This document shows, piece after piece, positions 6,878-10,872 of a stretch of 10,872 bases of DNA; the stretch's first letter is position 1, and every line of letters begins with the position of its first letter. The stretch is from Collinsella sp. (GTDB taxonomy: Bacteria; Actinomycetota; Coriobacteriia; Coriobacteriales; Coriobacteriaceae): contig WGSR01000033.1 in NCBI GenBank assembly GCA_014871545.1, positions 1-10,872 of the forward strand, given 5' to 3'. Position numbers and translations under genes: made by a program. A model generated the notes under the pieces. The model worked only from the letters and a program-made list of their open reading frames with translations. It was not told the origin of the DNA and did not search any database.

Positions 6878-6905
6878 CCCGGGCCTCGTAAGAGACCCGG
6901 GTTTT
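6878..6905 (+). terminator. Intrinsic terminator of the tRNA pair
   Basis: CCCGGGCCTC (6878-6887) pairs with GAGACCCGGG (6892-6901) with one mismatch around a GTAA loop, then TTTT (6902-6905). It begins 10 nt after the CCA of tRNA-Glu. Confidence 0.9.
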
Positions 6906-6961
6906 GTGTATTGACCGTATATACGGCGCCTGCCGTGTTTCGCTCAGATCGAGGAGTAGCC

Positions 6962-7879
6962 ATGGATCTGCCCATCAGCTTGCAAGACATCACGTATGCC
7001 GAGAACTATCTGGCGCAGGGCGACCTGGCTACGGCGACGCCGCTGCTGGAGCGTCTGGTGGAGCTCGCCGAGGAGTATATTGATGCTGAGTGCAAGACGG
7101 AGGAGAAGCGTCAATACTTTAGCTTCGATAGCAAGTTTGAGCGCTTGGCCTATCGCCGCGTGGAGAAGGATCCGCGCGAGCTCGTGCAGGTCGAGGTGCC
7201 GTTTGACCGCCTGTACTCTGACATGGCGTTTGCCTACATTCGCCAGCAGGATTATGTGAGCGCTCGTAATGCCCTGATGCAGGCTGTGCGTTGGGACCCC
7301 ATGAACTGCAACTATCGCTTGGATTTGGCCGAGCTGTTCCGCGCACTCGAGGACAAGCAGGAGTGGGCATCGCTCTCGTTCTCGGTGCTGGAGCGTGCAA
7401 GCGATGGCAAGTGCGCCGCCCGCGCTTACGCCAATCTAGGTCAGTACTTCTTGGAGCCCGAGACCGAGAACGTTTCGGCTGCCGTGGGCTGCGCGCGTCT
7501 GGCGCTGCGCCTGGCGCCCAACGATGCGCATACGACGCGCCTGCTCAACAAGATCCATACCACCTATCCGGATGCCGCTGATGAGAGCGACGACCATGTG
7601 ATGGGTGAGCTCGCCCTGCAGGGCGTGCCGACCTCGCCTTCGGCCGAGATTGCCATCTGCCTGATCATGTGTGCGACCGATGCTGCAAGCGACGGCGACA
7701 AGCAGGAGGCGACGCGCCTGACGGCGCGTGCTCGCGACTTGGTGGGCGAGGAGGCCTGCGCGGCGATTATCAAACTGGTGCGCGAGAGCGATGCCGAGCT
7801 CAATGCCGAGCGCAAGGCAAAGCGCGAGACTGCGGGCTCAAACGCCGATGGAGCCAAGGAGGCCGGCGATGCCCAGTAA
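6962..7879 (+). CDS. TPR-like helical repeat protein
   Basis: A 305-aa, probably cytosolic protein built of helical hairpins. The clearest tetratricopeptide-like unit is about residues 81-113 (YSDMAFAYIRQQDYVSARNA then AVRWDP), followed by a weaker one at about 116-147 and another near 153-186 (ARAYANLGQYF ... ARLALRLAPND). An N-terminal pair (about 10-40) has the same small/large residue rhythm. The C-terminal 25-30 residues are charged, Ala/Glu/Lys-rich and likely disordered. No enzymatic motif is present; TPR proteins act as binding scaffolds and the partner here is unknown. The ATG at 6962 has GAGGAG 5 nt upstream; the in-frame TTG at 6911 is less likely. It overlaps smpB by 11 nt, implying translational coupling. 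Confidence 0.8.
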   Translation: MDLPISLQDITYAENYLAQGDLATATPLLERLVELAEEYIDAECKTEEKRQYFSFDSKFERLAYRRVEKDPRELVQVEVPFDRLYSDMAFAYIRQQDYVSARNALMQAVRWDPMNCNYRLDLAELFRALEDKQEWASLSFSVLERASDGKCAARAYANLGQYFLEPETENVSAAVGCARLALRLAPNDAHTTRLLNKIHTTYPDAADESDDHVMGELALQGVPTSPSAEIAICLIMCATDAASDGDKQEATRLTARARDLVGEEACAAIIKLVRESDAELNAERKAKRETAGSNADGAKEAGDAQ

Positions 7880-8339
7880 GCGCGAGCGCAAACTCATTTC
7901 CAAGAATCGCTCGGCACATCACGAGTACTTTATCGATGAGACGTTTGAGTGCGGTATTGAGCTGAGCGGCACCGAGGTCAAGTCGATTCGCGAGCGCGCC
8001 TGCCAGATAACCGATACCTTCGCGCTGATCCGCGGCGGGGAGTGCTGGCTCGTCGGCCTGCATATCCACCCTTATAGCCATGGTGGCGTGTGGAATCGCG
8101 ATCCCGACCGTCGGCGTCGTCTGCTGCTGCACCGCAAAGAGATCGACTTTCTCGACGGCAAACTTCGCAACCGTGGTTATGCGCTGGTTCCGTTGGAGCT
8201 CTACTTTAATACCGACGGCCGCGTAAAGCTGCTGCTGGGTCTGGGTCGCGGCAAGAAGCTCTATGACAAGCGCGAGGACATGGCCAAGCGTGATGTCCAA
8301 CGCGAGATCGACCGCGCCCTCAAAGAGCGCAATCGCTGA
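7869..8339 (+). CDS. smpB: SsrA (tmRNA)-binding protein SmpB
   Basis: Binds tmRNA and delivers it to stalled ribosomes for trans-translation. The 156-aa product fits the family: N-terminal NRSAHHEYFIDETFECGIEL (13-32), the hallmark GTEVKS (34-39), HIHPY (65-69), RRRRLLLHRKEID (81-93), LVPLELYF (106-113), GRGKKLYDKRE (126-136) and a basic C-terminal tail from about residue 137 that would enter the mRNA channel. The ATG lies within the end of the TPR gene, with AAGGAGG (7856-7862) 6 nt upstream. tmRNA itself (ssrA) is not found in the 207 nt downstream, which is too short for it. Confidence 0.96.
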   Translation: MPSKRERKLISKNRSAHHEYFIDETFECGIELSGTEVKSIRERACQITDTFALIRGGECWLVGLHIHPYSHGGVWNRDPDRRRRLLLHRKEIDFLDGKLRNRGYALVPLELYFNTDGRVKLLLGLGRGKKLYDKREDMAKRDVQREIDRALKERNR

Positions 8340-8351
8340 CCACCCTTCATA

Positions 8352-8418
8352 AGTTGCGGTGGAATACGGACTGTTTTGCCTGATTGAGGGACTATTCAGT
8401 CCCTATTTCACCGCAACT
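8352..8418. repeat. Long intergenic palindrome, family B
   Basis: Left arm 8352-8373 and right arm 8397-8418 (22 nt each) match at 20 positions; one exception is a G-U wobble (8362/8408) and the other a C-C mismatch (8366/8404 region). The loop is 23 nt. The left arm begins AGTTGCGGTGGAATACGGAC. A competing hairpin forms inside: AGGGACT (8387-8393) with AGTCCCT (8398-8404) around ATTC. It starts 12 nt after the smpB stop and has no T-run after it. Confidence 0.85.
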
Positions 8419-8460
8419 GCGGACGTCTCATCTTTCTTACTGTTCTGACACATATGTCTC

Positions 8461-8495
8461 AAAGGCGGCGTCCGTTATGGGTGCCGCCTTTTTTT
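8461..8495 (+). terminator. Intrinsic terminator downstream of smpB
   Basis: AAAGGCGGC (8461-8469) pairs perfectly with GCCGCCTTT (8483-8491) and runs into seven T (8489-8495). It lies between palindrome B and the flavin-reductase-like gene and ends only 51 nt before that gene's ATG. Confidence 0.92.
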
Positions 8496-8546
8496 GTGGG
8501 TACATACATCCATGAGGTTCCAACCCGAGCTAGGGGAGTGATCGTT

Positions 8547-9050
8547 ATGGACAAAACTGCGTTCTTTACCATGCCGAGTGGCCTGTACGTGGTGAGCGCC
8601 GCGGCGGACGGGCTGCGTGCCGGCTGCGTTATCAACACAGCAGTGCAGGTGACATCCGCCCCGCCGCGCATCTCGATTGCCGTGAACAAGGAAAATGTCA
8701 CGTCCGGCGTAATCGCATCGGCTAAGGCCTTTGCGCTGACCGTGATCGATCAGACGGCCGATATGCTCTACATTGGCAACTTTGGCTTCCGCACCAGCAG
8801 CGATTACGACAAGTTTGCCAAGTACGAGACTCACGAGACCACTCTGGGCATGCCCTATGTGCCCGAGCACGCGGCGGCGCTGTTCAGCTGCCGTCTGATT
8901 GATACCGTGGATGTGGGCACGCACCTGCTCTTTATCGGCGAGGTGGAGGACACCGAGCGCTTGAGCGGCGAGGCCCCGCTGACCTATGACTACTACCACA
9001 AGGTGTTAAAGGGCAAGACGCCGCCCAAGGCTTCGTCGTATCAAGGCTAG
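8547..9050 (+). CDS. Flavin reductase-like (flavoredoxin/Hrb N-domain) protein
   Basis: FMN-binding split-barrel protein of the flavin-reductase-like family, 167 aa, cytosolic. Visible features are an N-terminal FFTMPSGLYVVSA strand, the AGCVINTAVQVTSAPPRISI core (residues 25-44) that lines the flavin site, the NxxVTSGVI turn (50-58) and a DYDKFAKYET-type segment (about 87-96). The end of the protein, with YYHKVLKGKTPPKASSY, matches the point where a rubredoxin domain follows in fused high-molecular-weight rubredoxins. A separate rubredoxin gene follows 88 nt later, so I infer electron transfer from reduced FMN to that rubredoxin, perhaps for O2 or peroxide reduction. ATG 8547 has AGGGGAG (8532-8538) 8 nt upstream; a longer in-frame ORF from 8454 crosses the terminator and is not credible. 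Confidence 0.85.
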   Translation: MDKTAFFTMPSGLYVVSAAADGLRAGCVINTAVQVTSAPPRISIAVNKENVTSGVIASAKAFALTVIDQTADMLYIGNFGFRTSSDYDKFAKYETHETTLGMPYVPEHAAALFSCRLIDTVDVGTHLLFIGEVEDTERLSGEAPLTYDYYHKVLKGKTPPKASSYQG

Positions 9051-9064
9051 AAATGTTCTAAAAA

Positions 9065-9107
9065 TACTTGCATTATATTATTGAGAATAAATACTAATAA
9101 GCAAGTA
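9065..9107. promoter_or_regulatory. A+T-rich operator-like region before rubredoxin
   Basis: TACTTGC (9065-9071) and GCAAGTA (9101-9107) are perfect inverted repeats flanking an almost entirely A/T core. Inside is a second dyad, TTATT-GAG-AATAA (9078-9090). TTGCAT (9068-9073) could serve as a -35, but the best -10 about 17-18 nt on (TACTAA, 9092-9097) is poor. Such A/T dyads suit a Fur/PerR-type or other metal/redox repressor; the regulator is inferred only. Confidence 0.5.
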
Positions 9108-9138
9108 CACCAGCAGTCACGTTCGAGAGGAGAACATC

Positions 9139-9282
9139 ATGGCTGAGGAGAAGAAGACGTATAAGTTCGTGTGCACCGTTTGCGGTTACGAGGTTGAGGT
9201 CGACACGCCCGAGCTGCCCGAGGATTACGTATGTCCGGTCTGCGGCGTCGGCCCCGATCAGTTTGAGCTCGTCGAGGAGTAA
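9139..9282 (+). CDS. Small rubredoxin
   Basis: One-iron electron carrier of 47 aa, cytosolic. The iron ligands are visible as two C-x-x-C-G motifs: CTVCG (Cys12, Cys15) and CPVCG (Cys32, Cys35), with the typical LPEDYVCPVCGVGPDQFEL end. Only 16 residues separate the two pairs, against roughly 25-30 in classical ~52-aa rubredoxins, so the loop is shortened as in rubrerythrin-type domains. ATG 9139 has GAGAGGAGA upstream (AGGAG 9128-9132, 6-nt spacer). It follows the flavin-reductase-like gene and may take electrons from it. A terminator begins 39 nt after the stop. Confidence 0.93.
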   Translation: MAEEKKTYKFVCTVCGYEVEVDTPELPEDYVCPVCGVGPDQFELVEE

Positions 9283-9321
9283 CTCGCAGGCACACGGCGA
9301 AAGCCGAACATAGCTCTGTCC

Positions 9322-9357
9322 AAGGGCCCCGGTCGGATATCCGGCCGGGGCCCTTTT
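9322..9357 (+). terminator. Strong terminator after rubredoxin
   Basis: AAGGGCCCCGG (9322-9332) pairs with CCGGGGCCCTT (9345-9355). The intervening 12 nt are themselves self-complementary, so the palindrome covers 17 bp per arm with one wobble. A short TTTT (9354-9357) follows. Its symmetry may also let it terminate from the minus side, although mntH ends 230 nt away. Confidence 0.88.
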
Positions 9358-9419
9358 CCTCCGTCCTCAAGGGATCACGGCTGCTGTTAGCCGATCCAGT
9401 CTGTTGTGAGTCCGGCCGA

Positions 9420-9488
9420 CCGTTTGTCTTAATCTGTAACATCTAACAGTGAAAACGGGGTCTACGTGTTACAGATTGAGACAAACGG
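9420..9488. repeat. Long intergenic palindrome, family C copy 1
   Basis: Left arm 9420-9441 and right arm 9467-9488 (22 nt) match at 21 positions, the exception being a U-G wobble (9430/9478). The loop is 25 nt. The arm core ATCTGTAACA and the loop segment AAAACGGGGTCTA recur in the adjacent copy. It lies in the 307-nt convergent gap 9283-9589, which holds no gene. Confidence 0.88.
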
Positions 9489-9506
9489 AGCTATCCCTCG
9501 GAATGA

Positions 9507-9561
9507 TCTCGATCTGTAACATCTAGACATCAAAAGCGGGTCTAGATGTTACAGATCGAGA
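9507..9561. repeat. Long intergenic palindrome, family C copy 2
   Basis: Left arm 9507-9528 and right arm 9540-9561 are perfect 22-bp reverse complements around an 11-nt loop (ATCAAAAGCGG). The core CGATCTGTAACATCTAGAC and the loop segment AAAAGCGGGTCTA match copy 1, 18 nt away. It ends 28 nt before the stop of the minus-strand transporter gene. Confidence 0.92.
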
Positions 9562-9589
9562 CGTTTGCCTGGGTAGGTGCCCCGTCCCA

Positions 9590-10846
9590 TTACATCCCTG
9601 TCAACAACACGACATCGAGAATCGTCACGATGGCGCCGATCCCTACGAGCAACGCGTTGAGCGGGCGTGAATTGGCATATTTGCCCATGACGCGGCGTGA
9701 ACTGGTGAGCCGTATGAGCACAAAGACCGTAATCGGCAGCTGAAGCGACAGCAGCGCCTGACTCCAAATGAGACCCTCAAAAGGATTCGGGACGACCAGG
9801 CACGCCGCCACTGCGCCGACGAAACAGGCCGCCACTCCGATCGAGGAATGTCGGTCGTGGATGTCATATTCCTCGTAGAACATGCCCGCGGTGATGGTGC
9901 CCGCCGCCATGCCCGCCGTCACACTACTCGAGAGCCCCGCAAATAGCAGCGCCACGGCAAAGATGGTCGAGCTTGCCGGGCCCAGAATGGGGGAGAGCGT
10001 GGCCGCTGCGACGGCGAGGTTGTCTACGACCATGCTGTGCGCAAAGAAGGTCGTTGCGGCCAGGATGACCATGGCCGAGTTGATTGCCCAGCCCACGCCC
10101 ATCGAAAAGAGCGTGTCGAAGAGCTCGTAGCGCAGACGTTCTTCGATAACCCGCTCGCCTTGGCCTTCGAAGTGCATGGATTGGATGACTTCGGAGTGCA
10201 GGAAGAGGTTGTGGGGCATAACGACCGCGCCTAGGACACTTACGATAATCGCTGCCGAGCCGGTGGGCATACTGGGTGTGATCCAGCTTGTGGCGGCTTG
10301 CGGCCAGTCGATCTTGACTAGTGCAAGCTCGGCTAAAAAAGAAAGTCCCACCACGCCCACGAAGGCGATGATCCAGCGTTCGGCACGCTTGTAGGAGTTC
10401 GTCATGAGCATCGCCATCGATACTGCCGCCACGATGATGCAGCCGGTGCGCACAGGCAGCCCAAAGAGCATTTGAAGGGCAATCGCGCCACCCAGGACTT
10501 CGGCCATGGCGGTGGCGATGGTCGCGAGATAGGCACTGGCGAGCACCGTGCGCCCAACGAAGCGGGGAAGGTAACGTGTCGTGGCTTCGGCAAGACAGGC
10601 GCCCGTGGCGATACCCAGGTGTGCCGCGTTGTGCTGCAGCACAATGAGCATAATCGTGGACAGCGTGACGATCCACAGCAGCGCGTAGCCAAACTGCGAG
10701 CCCGCGGCCATATTGGAGGCCCAGTTGCCTGGGTCGATAAAGCCGCCGGTGACGAGCAGCCCGGGACCGATGTGCCGCGCAATATCCAGGCCTCCGTGAC
10801 CACCGGTGCGTCGGGAGCCAAAGTGTTGTTTGAGATGGTTGATCAT
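9590..10846 (-). CDS. Nramp-family divalent metal transporter (MntH-like)
   Basis: Proton-coupled importer of Mn2+/Fe2+ in the cytoplasmic membrane; 418 aa with about 11 TM helices. TM1 carries DPGNW (Asp38, Asn41) and TM6 carries AVVMPHNLFLHS (Met210, Pro211, His212), giving the Asp/Asn/Met metal-site ligands typical of transition-metal Nramps; the methionine argues against the Mg2+-type (NRMT) branch. TM3 contains the conserved AEVLGGAIALQMLFGLP (115-131). The start ATG (complement of 10844-10846) has AGGAG 6 nt upstream on its strand, and the promoter lies beyond the window. It is convergent with rubredoxin, the two separated by the family C palindromes. No MntR or Fur site can be judged here. 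Confidence 0.95.
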   Translation of the reverse strand: MINHLKQHFGSRRTGGHGGLDIARHIGPGLLVTGGFIDPGNWASNMAAGSQFGYALLWIVTLSTIMLIVLQHNAAHLGIATGACLAEATTRYLPRFVGRTVLASAYLATIATAMAEVLGGAIALQMLFGLPVRTGCIIVAAVSMAMLMTNSYKRAERWIIAFVGVVGLSFLAELALVKIDWPQAATSWITPSMPTGSAAIIVSVLGAVVMPHNLFLHSEVIQSMHFEGQGERVIEERLRYELFDTLFSMGVGWAINSAMVILAATTFFAHSMVVDNLAVAAATLSPILGPASSTIFAVALLFAGLSSSVTAGMAAGTITAGMFYEEYDIHDRHSSIGVAACFVGAVAACLVVPNPFEGLIWSQALLSLQLPITVFVLIRLTSSRRVMGKYANSRPLNALLVGIGAIVTILDVVLLTGM

Positions 10847-10872
10847 GGTGCGCTCCTGCGTGCCGTTTGCTT

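Noticed and set aside
6911..6961. Upstream TTG start for the TPR protein
   Set aside because: It starts 6 nt after the tRNA terminator with no ribosome site; ATG 6962 has GAGGAG. A 12-bp palindrome (CCGTATATACGG, 6915-6926) lies here but fits no promoter spacing well enough to call.
8340..8546. tmRNA (ssrA) gene next to smpB
   Set aside because: The gap is 207 nt and filled by a palindrome and a terminator; tmRNA needs roughly 350 nt and no tRNA-like ends or tag frame were seen.
9137..9442. Minus-strand open frame of about 100 codons over the rubredoxin gene
   Set aside because: It overlaps a clear rubredoxin with four iron ligands and its own ribosome site; the minus-strand translation is Arg/Pro-rich shadow sequence.
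9420..9561. CRISPR array
   Set aside because: Only two related units, each a self-complementary palindrome with differing arms, no regular spacers and no cas genes.

Overview
The window (about 60% G+C by eye) looks like chromosomal DNA from a Coriobacteriia-type Gram-positive actinobacterium. Collinsella is my best guess, from protein style and gene mix; I could not run a search. Gene density is high and most coding sequence is on the + strand, apart from two minus-strand genes.

Layout. (1) 1-1694: ftsE and ftsX, translationally overlapped, encode the divisome ABC-type signalling complex and end at a strong intrinsic terminator. (2) 1695-4018: a long intergenic palindrome, then rnr (RNase R) and its terminator. 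(3) 4019-6423: an accessory-looking stretch with a small serine recombinase preceded by an inverted repeat, a TTG-started VanZ-like membrane protein, an ArsC/Spx-fold protein, and a convergent minus-strand orphan gene whose 3' end carries a tandem 28-bp repeat. (4) 6589-6905: a tRNA-Gln(CUG)/tRNA-Glu(CUC) pair with a plausible promoter and a terminator. (5) 6962-8339: a TPR-like protein overlapping smpB. (6) 8547-9357: a flavin-reductase-like protein and a very small rubredoxin, matching the two halves of a fused high-molecular-weight rubredoxin, with an A+T-rich regulatory-looking gap between them. (7) 9420-10846: two adjacent homologous palindromes, then a convergent Nramp (MntH-type) metal transporter on the minus strand.

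How the genes fit together. FtsE/FtsX couple ATP hydrolysis in the cytoplasm to cell-wall remodelling outside. RNase R and SmpB both serve trans-translation and mRNA decay, and are often neighbours in other bacteria; here about 3.9 kb, including a recombinase, lies between them. The flavoprotein/rubredoxin pair and the Nramp transporter suggest redox stress and metal homeostasis.

The most unusual content is non-coding. Four long, nearly perfect palindromes (arms 22-27 nt) of at least three sequence families sit in three intergenic gaps. Two belong to one family and lie side by side. None has the U-tract of an ordinary terminator at its end, and the wobble positions I could score form G-U pairs only in the + strand RNA. 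They look like dispersed REPIN/MITE-like or structured-RNA elements.
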